Below are positions 16,427 through 23,439 of a DNA stretch of 25,283 nucleotides, in pieces. The DNA comes from Sediminibacterium ginsengisoli (GTDB lineage Bacteria; Bacteroidota; Bacteroidia; Chitinophagales; Chitinophagaceae), in NCBI GenBank assembly GCA_945860335.1, contig CAMAQW010000004.1:1-25283 (forward strand), in the 5' to 3' direction. Each line of letters begins with the position of its first letter. Position 1 is the stretch's first letter. The notes under the pieces are model-generated. The model was not told the DNA's origin. It saw only the letters and a program-made list of their open reading frames with translations, and ran no database searches. Position numbers and translations under genes: made by a program.

Positions 16427-16966
16427 ATGAAAAAGACAATCCTTTATTTGTTATGCTTGATAACCGTGCAAAGCTGCAGTGGATCTACGTTACAACAAAC
16501 ACAAACAACCATGGAAGACACTACTAAAAACAACAATCCGCATTTTTCTAGAACCGATACTACTAAAATTACGGTGCCAGAAGACGCATGGAAAAAAATA
16601 CTATCACCAGAGGTTTATTATATCGCCCGTCAAAAAGGAACCGAAAGACCTTGGACGAGTAAGTTTGAAGATTTCAAAGAAATAGGTACTTATTACTGCG
16701 CGGTTTGTGGTAATGCACTTTTTAAAAGCAACACCAAATTTGATAGCGGTTGTGGATGGCCTAGTTTTTTTGAGCCACTTACTAAAACGTCTATTATTTA
16801 TTTACAAGACAACACGCTTGGGATGAAAAGAACAGAGGTTCAGTGCGGCAGGTGTGAATCTCACCTAGGTCATGTTTTTGAAGATGGTCCGCCACCAACA
16901 GGACTCCGCTATTGTATCAATGGTGTCGTATTGGATTTTGTGCCAAAACCAGCTGAGAAAAAATAA
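16427..16966 (+). CDS. msrB: Peptide-methionine (R)-S-oxide reductase, lipoprotein form
   Basis: Repairs oxidised methionine (R-sulfoxide) in proteins; 179 residues. The N terminus is a signal peptide with lipobox VQSC (Cys17), placing it in the envelope rather than the cytosol. Zinc ligands are Cys91/Cys94 (CAVC) and Cys140/Cys143 (CGRC). The catalytic cysteine is Cys163 in RYCINGV, and DSGCGWPSF holds the probable resolving Cys109. All are present, so it should be active. A second ATG (codon 30, base 16514) after the lipobox could in principle make a soluble form. It is divergent from adk. The reductant partner is not encoded in the window. Confidence 0.95.
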   Translation: MKKTILYLLCLITVQSCSGSTLQQTQTTMEDTTKNNNPHFSRTDTTKITVPEDAWKKILSPEVYYIARQKGTERPWTSKFEDFKEIGTYYCAVCGNALFKSNTKFDSGCGWPSFFEPLTKTSIIYLQDNTLGMKRTEVQCGRCESHLGHVFEDGPPPTGLRYCINGVVLDFVPKPAEKK

Positions 16967-16996
16967 ATCTACTTTTTCGATATCCGAAAAATTGCG

Positions 16997-17024
16997 CGGG
17001 GCTGCTACTCCCCCGATAAATTTG
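16997..17024 (+). terminator. Possible terminator after msrB
   Basis: CGGGG (16997-17001) can pair with CCCCG (17011-17015) around a nine-base loop, followed by ATAAATTTG. The stem is only five pairs and the T-run is poor. It sits just before the nfu -7 box. Weak candidate. Confidence 0.35.
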
Positions 17025-17026
17025 TT

Positions 17027-17034
17027 TATTTTTG
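17027..17034 (+). promoter_or_regulatory. Candidate -7 element of the nfu-pnuC operon
   Basis: TATTTTTG matches TAnnTTTG exactly and lies 17 bases before the nfu start. No good -33 element is seen at 19-21 bases. It is the only full match in the 85-base gap after msrB. Confidence 0.5.
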
Positions 17035-17051
17035 CTATTCAATTTGATACT

Positions 17052-17651
17052 ATGATTACTACAGGAAGCTCTATCATTAGCATTTATACCGAGATGACAC
17101 CCAATCCGGAAACCATGAAATTTGTGGCTAACAAATTATTGTATCCAGGAAAAAGTTTAGACGTTGCCGACGAAACACTTGCAGCAGCATCTCCACTTGC
17201 AAAAGAGTTATTTAGTTTTCCATTTATCAAAGCTGTTTTTATCGCTTCCAATTTTGTAACACTAACAAAAACGCCTGATACCGATGATTGGCAGGATGTT
17301 ATTCCAACCATTAAAACTTTTTTACAAGAGTATCTAGAAAATGGTGGTGTTGTAGTGAACGAAGAAGAGGTAGCAAAAATGAAACATGAAGCTACCAATA
17401 CTGTTAATGCAGATGATGATGATATCGTAAAGCGTGTTAAAGAATTATTAGAAAATTACGTGAAGCCAGCTGTTGAAATGGATGGCGGTGCGATACAATT
17501 TAAAAGCTACAATGATGGCGTTGTAAATTTAATGTTACAAGGTAGTTGTAGTGGTTGTCCTTCTTCGATGGTAACCTTAAAAGCTGGTATCGAGGGCATG
17601 ATGAAGCGCATGATACCTGAAGTGAAAGAAGTGGTTGCAGAGGCCGAATAA
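17052..17651 (+). CDS. Nfu-type iron-sulfur cluster carrier protein
   Basis: Carries and delivers iron-sulfur clusters to target enzymes in the cytoplasm; 199 residues. The N-terminal Nfu domain begins IYTEMTPNPETMKFVANK and runs to about residue 95. The C-terminal NifU-like domain (about 124-195) contains DGGAIQFKSYNDGVVNLMLQGSCSGCP, with the cluster-binding Cys166 and Cys169 (C-x-x-C). The two-domain form is usual in Bacteroidota. The reading frame stays open upstream into msrB, but the ATG at 17052 starts the conserved domain and follows a -7 box. pnuC begins one base after its stop. Confidence 0.93.
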   Translation: MITTGSSIISIYTEMTPNPETMKFVANKLLYPGKSLDVADETLAAASPLAKELFSFPFIKAVFIASNFVTLTKTPDTDDWQDVIPTIKTFLQEYLENGGVVVNEEEVAKMKHEATNTVNADDDDIVKRVKELLENYVKPAVEMDGGAIQFKSYNDGVVNLMLQGSCSGCPSSMVTLKAGIEGMMKRMIPEVKEVVAEAE

Positions 17652-17652
17652 A

Positions 17653-18276
17653 ATGAGCCCTGCTACCTTATACCAATCTTTTATAGATGGTTTATTACAA
17701 ACATCCGCACTAGAATTTATTGCTGTGCTTGCAGGTATTGCAAGTGTATGGTTTAGCAAAAAAGAACAGGTACTTGTGTATCCTGTGGGTCTTATCAATA
17801 CTACCATTTTTGTTTACTTAAGTTTTAAAGGTCACTTATTAGGTGAAGCCAGTGTAAACATTTACTACACGGTTATGAGTGTTTATGGTTGGTGGTTGTG
17901 GACGCGCAAAAATGATCAGCAACAAACAATTTTACAAATTCAGTTTTCTACTAACAAAGAACTTTTACAACAGCTCTTATTTTTTGGTAGTTTTTATATT
18001 GTGTTATACACGGCGCTGTATTATTCTAAAGCTTCTTTTGCACCGGGTGCCATTCCTTGGGCCGACGCGTTATCAAGCGCAGCAGCCTATACAGGCATGT
18101 GGCTTATGGCCAAGAAAAAAGTAGAAAGCTGGTATTATTGGATAGCCACTAATATTTTTTCGATTCCACTTTATTTTGTGAAAGGATATGTATTTACCAG
18201 TGTTCAATTTTTTGTTTTGTTGATGCTCGCTATTGCAGGACTTATCGAATGGCGTAAAAAAGCACAGGCCGTATGA
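17653..18276 (+). CDS. pnuC: Nicotinamide riboside transporter PnuC
   Basis: Inner-membrane facilitator that brings in nicotinamide riboside; 207 residues with about seven hydrophobic helices. Family marks are VYPVGLINTTIFVYL, VYGWWLWTRK (the conserved W-x-x-W region) and WYYWIATNIFSIPLYFVKG. The ATG at 17653 is one base after nfu; an in-frame TTG at 17635 lies inside nfu and is unlikely. The stop overlaps the start of the kinase gene in an ATGA junction. PnuC needs a cytoplasmic kinase to trap its substrate, and the next gene supplies it. It could carry a related vitamin such as thiamine in other subfamilies, but the neighbour argues for nicotinamide riboside. Confidence 0.93.
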   Translation: MSPATLYQSFIDGLLQTSALEFIAVLAGIASVWFSKKEQVLVYPVGLINTTIFVYLSFKGHLLGEASVNIYYTVMSVYGWWLWTRKNDQQQTILQIQFSTNKELLQQLLFFGSFYIVLYTALYYSKASFAPGAIPWADALSSAAAYTGMWLMAKKKVESWYYWIATNIFSIPLYFVKGYVFTSVQFFVLLMLAIAGLIEWRKKAQAV

Positions 18277-18839
18277 AAGCGAAATTAGCCCTTAAAAAAA
18301 TAGTAGTGATAGGTCCCGAAAGTACCGGTAAGTCTGCACTTTGTGGGTATTTAGCGGATTATTATAATACCCTTTGGTGCCCCGAGTTTGCTAGAGAATA
18401 TTTATTAGAAAATGGAACTGCATATACTATTGACGATTTAATTACGATTGCAAAGGGTCAATTAGATGAAGTGCAAAAACACATAGCGGCGCTACAATCA
18501 CAAATGGATCAAACGGGTATTGTAAAACCACTTATCATTGATACTGATATGTATGTAATGAAAGTATGGGCCGAATATGTATTTGGTACTTGTCCTACTT
18601 TTATTTTAGATGAAATAAATAAGCAAGACTTCGATTTGTATTTGCTTTGTAAGCCAGACATACCCTGGGTAAAAGATGAACTAAGAGAATACCCCGACGA
18701 AAAACCACGTCAAGAATTATTTCAGATTTACAAAGACATTTTAATCAATCAACAAACGCCTTGGGTCGAAATAAGTGGTGGTTTTGAGGAGCGTAATCAA
18801 AAAGCGGTAGCTGCCATAGACGACCTTTTAGCGTACTAA
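18273..18839 (+). CDS. Ribosylnicotinamide kinase (NadR C-terminal-like ATPase)
   Basis: 188-residue P-loop kinase resembling the kinase domain of NadR; it should phosphorylate nicotinamide riboside to nicotinamide mononucleotide. Walker A is GPESTGKS, followed by the typical CPEFAREYLLENG. The substrate and Walker B area is PLIIDTDMYVMKVWAEYVFG. DLYLLCKPDIPWVKDELREYPDEKPRQELF is the conserved lid-like block. There is no helix-turn-helix or adenylyltransferase domain, so it is the stand-alone kinase form. It overlaps pnuC by four bases, and the pair makes a complete uptake-and-trap route. Its stop codon overlaps the stop of the convergent gene (bases 18836-18839). Confidence 0.9.
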   Translation: MKAKLALKKIVVIGPESTGKSALCGYLADYYNTLWCPEFAREYLLENGTAYTIDDLITIAKGQLDEVQKHIAALQSQMDQTGIVKPLIIDTDMYVMKVWAEYVFGTCPTFILDEINKQDFDLYLLCKPDIPWVKDELREYPDEKPRQELFQIYKDILINQQTPWVEISGGFEERNQKAVAAIDDLLAY

Positions 18840-19393
18840 TAAATAGCCACAGTATATTTTTTACCAATGGGCAAATAATCTTTGTGTTTTTGTTGTTGAA
18901 GGGTACCTATTCCATAAAAGCCAGCAGCCACAAGTAGTTTGGTGGTATTGGATGCATCAAATAGTGGATATCCTTTAATGATACTGTTGACGATGTTCAA
19001 AAACATATAAGCCCCACTTCCTAGTTTAAAAAGTACGCCGTTTGTAAACATGCCCGATTTATACCGAGACTGAGGCATACCGGAAATTTCATGGATACTT
19101 ATTTTTAAAAAACCAAGCCAGGTGGTATCCACCCTAAAGCCACCAAACACAGTAGGTGATTGCTGTGCGCGGTACATATTAATAAGCAAGGAGTCTTTTA
19201 AAATGGTTTTTATTTTTCCCTCAATCCACTGCGTGTTGCTAAATCTAAATGTGATACAATCTTTTTCTATCCAGCTCTGAATGGTTCTACCCTTTTCTTT
19301 TAATACCAGTGTATTGCCAAGCTGTGCATGCGATATAGCAGTTGTTAATACAACCGTAGCAAATATTCCCACTAAGTATTTTACTACAAACAT
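18836..19393 (-). CDS. Secreted protein of unknown function
   Basis: 185 residues; I do not recognise a family. The N terminus is a signal peptide (MFVVKYLVGIFATVVLTTAISHAQ). The mature part has a beta-rich looking middle (DCITFRFSNTQWIEGKIKTILKDSLLINMY) and a partly hydrophobic region around residues 115-165 (NGVLFKLGSGAYMFLNIVNSI, LVAAGFYGIGTL) that could touch or cross a membrane. The start is four bases after the LysE-like stop, and it is the last gene of the GH3 operon. Its stop codon overlaps the stop of the convergent kinase gene, and no terminator is visible between them. Function is open; envelope location is the only safe inference. Confidence 0.75.
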   Translation of the reverse strand: MFVVKYLVGIFATVVLTTAISHAQLGNTLVLKEKGRTIQSWIEKDCITFRFSNTQWIEGKIKTILKDSLLINMYRAQQSPTVFGGFRVDTTWLGFLKISIHEISGMPQSRYKSGMFTNGVLFKLGSGAYMFLNIVNSIIKGYPLFDASNTTKLLVAAGFYGIGTLQQQKHKDYLPIGKKYTVAIY

Positions 19394-19397
19394 CTAT

Positions 19398-20036
19398 TTA
19401 TTTTAATGCGCCATAAAAAAGGAACACACCAAATCCAATGAGTATAACGCCGGCAATTTGATTGATTAAATGTAAGTTTTTAGTGTTGAGTTTTGGCCTT
19501 AATTTTTCTGATAAAATAACTTTAACAATATCGGAAGCAAGCACAAATACTAAGCAAGTTACAAATACAATGGCTTTGTAATTGGCTGGATTGCTTGCTG
19601 CTGCTGCATCTGCAACAATCGCTGCGGTCCAAGCAAACCAAAATAAAAACACACCGGGGTTTAAGGTATTCATAAAAAAACCAGATAAATATAGCCCCAC
19701 ATATTTTTGCCAACTTAGTTTTTCTTGTATACCGTTTGTATTTTCAGTAATACTTACTTTTTTAAATAGCAGTGTATAAATTCCAAGGCCAATTAAAAAA
19801 ACACTTCCACCTAGTGCAATTTTATTTTTATGTTCAAGGGCTGTTGCAAAAAGTCCAGTAAAAAAATTACAAAATAATACCAATGAAATATCGGAAGTAG
19901 AAACCCCTGCCACAAAGCTTAATCCTGCCCTTCGTCCACTATTGATGCTATGTTTTATGATTGCAAAAATGATAGGTCCCACCGAAATGCTCAATATCAA
20001 CCCCAGCACTAAACCCTTTATTAGCGGCGCTACCAT
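19398..20036 (-). CDS. LysE/RhtB-family amino-acid exporter
   Basis: 212-residue membrane protein with about six hydrophobic helices. It begins GLVLGLILSISVGPIIFAIIKHSINSGRRAGLSFVAGVSTSD, where the S-x-GP and G-R-x-AG motifs are typical of LysE/RhtB exporters. The central FMNTLNPGVFLFWF contains the NP of the second repeat. These proteins expel amino acids or related compounds in exchange for protons. The gene begins three bases after the GH3 gene ends, so both should be co-transcribed. The substrate is unknown; given the neighbour, amino-acid conjugates are a reasonable guess, not evidence. Confidence 0.87.
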   Translation of the reverse strand: MVAPLIKGLVLGLILSISVGPIIFAIIKHSINSGRRAGLSFVAGVSTSDISLVLFCNFFTGLFATALEHKNKIALGGSVFLIGLGIYTLLFKKVSITENTNGIQEKLSWQKYVGLYLSGFFMNTLNPGVFLFWFAWTAAIVADAAAASNPANYKAIVFVTCLVFVLASDIVKVILSEKLRPKLNTKNLHLINQIAGVILIGFGVFLFYGALK

Positions 20037-20039
20037 TGT

Positions 20040-21530
20040 TTATGTATTTCGTATGAATGTTTCAAATGCATCTAATTGTTTACCTTTTAATACCCTTGGA
20101 AATTTGTGCTGTCCGCCTAATTTTCCTTGCGACTCCATAAACTTCATTAACACCTCTTCTTTTAGCACCGTTACGGAAACATCTTGTAAGGCACTTTTTC
20201 GTTCGGTGGCATAATCGTCATTAATGGTGCAGAGAAACTGATCAATGGCAGTAGCTAATTCATTTTCATTAACAGTGTCATTGCAGGCAATATACCATTT
20301 GTGCCCAAAGAAATTTCCGTGCGGCACGCCGGTTACTGTGTATTCTGGAATGCTAATATTAAATGCATTGCTTACCGTTTCCACGGCCTTGTTCATATTA
20401 TCTACACTTAAGTGCTCACCTACTAAACTTAAAAAGTGTTTGGTTCTTCCCGTAATAATTATTTGTGCGTTCTCTTTGTCAATAAACTTAACAGTGTCGC
20501 CAATTAGATAACGCCAAGCGCCTGCTGCGGTACTAATTAATATGGCATAATCGGTTCCTTCTTCTACTTCATCTATAAGTAGTGCCGTTGCGTTATCTTT
20601 TATTTCTCCGTCTTCGTCAAAATTATTTTCATTGAAAGGAACGAATTCTAAAAATAAGTGCTGGCCCGTTACAAGCCTCATTCCTGCTGCGTTTTGATGG
20701 TCTTGGTAGGCGATAAAACCCTCACTTGCTAAATAGGTTTCAATGTAGGTAATGGGTTTTCCCAATAATTTTTCAAACCCTTTTTTATAAGGTTCAAAAC
20801 TCACACCGCCATGACCAAAAAAAGACAAGTTGGGCCAGAGCTCGTGAATATTTTTGAGCTCATATTTTTTTACAATCATTTCGATGCAGAGCTGAATCCA
20901 TGCGGGCACGCCCACTAAAAAACCAATATCCCAGTTTGGTGCTTCTGCAACAATCTCTTCTAATTTTTTATTCCAATCTTTTTCTTTGGCAATTTTTTTT
21001 CCGGGTTTATAAAACGGCTGAAACCAAGTAGGTAGTTTTTTAGCAGTGATACCACTTAAATCACCAGCATAAAATCCGGTTCCTTTTTGAAGTTCTGTAC
21101 TACCACCAATGGCAAGCCAGCCCTTTGCGATAGACGTGTAAGGAATATTTTTATAGTGTCTAAGCCCCAAGAGCTGTTTTACCATAATGGTTTTATTGCC
21201 CGATAATAGTTCGCGTGTTACAGGAATATATTTGCTAGATGCTTCCGAAGTTCCACTACTTAGTGCGTAATATTTAATCTTGCCTGGCCAACAAACGTCC
21301 GATTCGCCTTCAATACATCTATGCCACCACTCCTTGTAAATTTTATTGTAATTATAAATAGGTACTGCTTTTTGAAAATCTTTTGCAACCGATTTACTTT
21401 TTAATAATGCATCAAAATGAAATGTATTTCCGAATGCCGTATTTTTTGCACGACGAAGTAGTTTTTTTAAAACACGGTCCTGCTCCTTTTTCGTGTTTTT
21501 AGGGGATAGTGATAAATCAAATAGGGCCAT
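20040..21530 (-). CDS. GH3-family acyl-acid amido synthetase-like enzyme
   Basis: 496 residues; adenylating enzyme of the GH3 family, which in plants joins jasmonate or auxin to amino acids through an acyl-AMP intermediate. Bacterial members are widespread in Bacteroidota, with largely unknown substrates. The ATP-binding motif is ALSSGTSEASSKYIPVT (89-105), a variant of the plant SSGTS motif. TYIETYLASEGFIAYQD is the second adenylate-site block, followed by EGTDYAILISTAAGAWRYLIGDTVKF, ITGRTKHFLSLVGEHLS and the C-terminal YIACNDTVNEN. The sequence is full length. It is the first gene of a three-gene operon with the LysE-like exporter and the secreted protein. Its -7 box ends four bases before the ATG. 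Confidence 0.92.
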   Translation of the reverse strand: MALFDLSLSPKNTKKEQDRVLKKLLRRAKNTAFGNTFHFDALLKSKSVAKDFQKAVPIYNYNKIYKEWWHRCIEGESDVCWPGKIKYYALSSGTSEASSKYIPVTRELLSGNKTIMVKQLLGLRHYKNIPYTSIAKGWLAIGGSTELQKGTGFYAGDLSGITAKKLPTWFQPFYKPGKKIAKEKDWNKKLEEIVAEAPNWDIGFLVGVPAWIQLCIEMIVKKYELKNIHELWPNLSFFGHGGVSFEPYKKGFEKLLGKPITYIETYLASEGFIAYQDHQNAAGMRLVTGQHLFLEFVPFNENNFDEDGEIKDNATALLIDEVEEGTDYAILISTAAGAWRYLIGDTVKFIDKENAQIIITGRTKHFLSLVGEHLSVDNMNKAVETVSNAFNISIPEYTVTGVPHGNFFGHKWYIACNDTVNENELATAIDQFLCTINDDYATERKSALQDVSVTVLKEEVLMKFMESQGKLGGQHKFPRVLKGKQLDAFETFIRNT

Positions 21531-21534
21531 GTTG

Positions 21535-21542
21535 CAAATCTA
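21535..21542 (-). promoter_or_regulatory. -7 promoter element of the GH3 operon
   Basis: On the minus strand this is TAGATTTG, an exact TAnnTTTG match, with CAAC between it and the ATG at 21530. No clear -33 element. It predicts a leaderless mRNA and shares the 66-base gap with the divergent promoter. Confidence 0.6.
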
Positions 21543-21560
21543 AAGCAAAATGATACAAAA

Positions 21561-21592
21561 CTTGAATAGTGGCCGCATCTTCGTTACTTTTG
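21561..21592 (+). promoter_or_regulatory. Promoter of the inositol-phosphatase-family gene
   Basis: The -7 box TACTTTTG (21585-21592) matches TAnnTTTG, with CTTG at 21561-21564 exactly 20 bases upstream as the -33 element. CGAT separates the -7 box from the ATG at 21597, so transcription should start at the start codon. Confidence 0.72.
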
Positions 21593-21596
21593 CGAT

Positions 21597-22376
21597 ATGT
21601 TAACAGAAACACTGATAGCGGCCACAAAGGCCGGTGCTGCCGAGTTGCAAAGGTTTTTTAATGGAGCATTTGAAATTAGCCATAAAGAGGGTGTCAATAA
21701 CTTGGTAACCGAGGCAGACCATGCCGCAGAGCGCGCCATTATTGGTGTGATACAGGCTGCTTTTCCGGGTCATTTTATTTTAAGTGAAGAAACAGGAGAA
21801 ATTATTACAAATTCCGAATACAAATGGATTATAGACCCTATTGATGGCACCGTAAATTTTGCCAACGGTATTCCTATTTGTTGCGTAAGTGTGGGACTCG
21901 AAAAAGATGGTCAAGTGATCATGGGCGCTGTTTATAACCCCATTACGAATGAGTTTTATTTTGCAGAAAAAGGAAAGGGTGCTTTTGTAAATGATAAAAA
22001 AATTAGTGTCAGCAAAAAAACCAAGGTCATCGAATCCTGCCTCGTTACAGGCTTTCCGTACACGTATTTGGATACGCCCAATGGACCCCTTCAAGTATTT
22101 GAAAAATTAATAAGAAAAGGAATACCTGTGCGCAGGTTAGGTAGCGCCGCCATTGATTTGTGCTGGGTAGCAGCCGGTAAATTTGATGGATTTTATGAAC
22201 ATAAATTACAGGCCTGGGATAGCGCTGCAGGTTTTTTAATGGTACAAGAGGCGGGTGGTAAAGTAACCGATTATGCAGGCAATGATTACTCCGTATATCA
22301 ACCACATTTATTGGCCACCAATGGACAAATTCATGACGAGTTACTTGCTATTATCAATGGCGGACCCGTACAATAA
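21597..22376 (+). CDS. Inositol monophosphatase-family enzyme (SuhB-like)
   Basis: 259-residue metal-dependent sugar- or inositol-phosphate phosphatase, cytoplasmic. Metal ligands are seen in LSEETG (Glu64/Glu65), WIIDPIDGTVNF (Asp80, Asp83, Gly84, Thr85) and AWDSAAG (Asp208). VTEADHAAE near residue 38 is the other signature. All are intact. The family includes inositol monophosphatase, fructose-bisphosphatase-like and nucleotide (PAP) phosphatases, and the exact substrate is not determined. The ATG at 21597 lies four bases after its -7 box. thiL follows ten bases downstream. Confidence 0.92.
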   Translation: MLTETLIAATKAGAAELQRFFNGAFEISHKEGVNNLVTEADHAAERAIIGVIQAAFPGHFILSEETGEIITNSEYKWIIDPIDGTVNFANGIPICCVSVGLEKDGQVIMGAVYNPITNEFYFAEKGKGAFVNDKKISVSKKTKVIESCLVTGFPYTYLDTPNGPLQVFEKLIRKGIPVRRLGSAAIDLCWVAAGKFDGFYEHKLQAWDSAAGFLMVQEAGGKVTDYAGNDYSVYQPHLLATNGQIHDELLAIINGGPVQ

Positions 22377-22386
22377 AAAATAAAAT

Positions 22387-23424
22387 ATGAGCGAACAAAG
22401 AACAGAAATCACCACCCTTGGTGAATTTGGATTGATAGAACACCTTACTAAAAATTTTGAAACGCATAACGCTTCAACTGTTTTATCAGTGGGTGATGAT
22501 GCAGCGGTGATAGATCATTTTGGAAAGCAAACTGTGGTAACTACCGATTTATTATTAGAGGGTATTCACTTTGACCTCATGTATACGCCGCTAAAGCACC
22601 TGGGCTACAAAGCAGTAATGGTAAACCTTTCGGACGTTTATGCCATGAATGCGCAGCCTACACAAATTACCATTAGTATAGGTATCAGTAACCGTTTTAG
22701 CGTAGAAGCCATTACCGAATTTTATGAAGGCGTGCATATTGCTTGCGAAAAACACGGTGTGGATTTAGTAGGCGGTGATACTTCTTCTTCACAAAAAGGA
22801 TTTGTAATTTCGGTAACAGCGATTGGTGAAGTAGCACCTGATACATTTGTAAAAAGAAGTACCGCAGGTGTGGGCGATTTAATTTGTGTGTCTGGCGATT
22901 TAGGTGGAGCCTTTTTAGGATTAACGCTGATGGAAAGAGAAAAAAAGATTTATCTCGAAAACCCAGGCGTACAACCTGATTTAGAAAACGAAAGTTATAT
23001 TGTTGGCAGGCTTCTAAAACCTGAGGCGCGCAAAGAAATCATTACATTTTTTGCCGAAAACAATATTGTACCAACTGCTATGATGGACGTGAGCGATGGT
23101 ATTAGTAGCGACGTGTTACACCTTTGTAAACAAAGCGTTGTTGGTTGTAGAATTTACGAAGAAAAGCTTCCTATATCAGACGAATCTAGAAAAGCGGCAT
23201 TTAAGTTTGGACTAGATCCAACGGTATGCGCACTCAATGGTGGCGAAGATTATGAACTACTCTTTACCCTTAAACAAGAAGACCACGATAAAATTACACT
23301 CAACGAAGATATTAGTGTGATTGGTTACGTGGTTGATGTCAATGAAGGTTCAAAACTATTAACCAAGGGTGGTAACACTTTTGATATCACCGCACAGGGC
23401 TGGACGGCATTTAAAGAAGCCTAA
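22387..23424 (+). CDS. thiL: Thiamine-monophosphate kinase
   Basis: Phosphorylates thiamine monophosphate to thiamine diphosphate, the active cofactor, in the cytoplasm; 345 residues. Motifs are VGDDAAV (35-41), TTDLLLEGIHFDL (52-64), MVNLSDVYAMNAQP (78-91), VGGDTSSS (128-135), MDVSDGISSD (233-242) and LNGGEDYELLF (283-293). These nucleotide- and magnesium-binding blocks are all complete. Ten bases separate it from the phosphatase gene and 15 from the S41 peptidase gene, so a three-gene transcript is likely. No TPP riboswitch is seen in the short gaps. No other thiamine gene is in the window. Confidence 0.96.
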   Translation: MSEQRTEITTLGEFGLIEHLTKNFETHNASTVLSVGDDAAVIDHFGKQTVVTTDLLLEGIHFDLMYTPLKHLGYKAVMVNLSDVYAMNAQPTQITISIGISNRFSVEAITEFYEGVHIACEKHGVDLVGGDTSSSQKGFVISVTAIGEVAPDTFVKRSTAGVGDLICVSGDLGGAFLGLTLMEREKKIYLENPGVQPDLENESYIVGRLLKPEARKEIITFFAENNIVPTAMMDVSDGISSDVLHLCKQSVVGCRIYEEKLPISDESRKAAFKFGLDPTVCALNGGEDYELLFTLKQEDHDKITLNEDISVIGYVVDVNEGSKLLTKGGNTFDITAQGWTAFKEA

Positions 23425-23439
23425 TATTAATTTAAAACT

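Noticed and set aside
16872..17051. Amino-terminal extension of the Nfu frame into msrB
   Set aside because: The extension overlaps the conserved end of msrB in another frame, and the ATG at 17052 begins the known domain after a -7 box.
22377..22386. TPP riboswitch before thiL
   Set aside because: Only ten bases separate thiL from the previous gene; there is no room for an aptamer and none is expected for thiL inside an operon.
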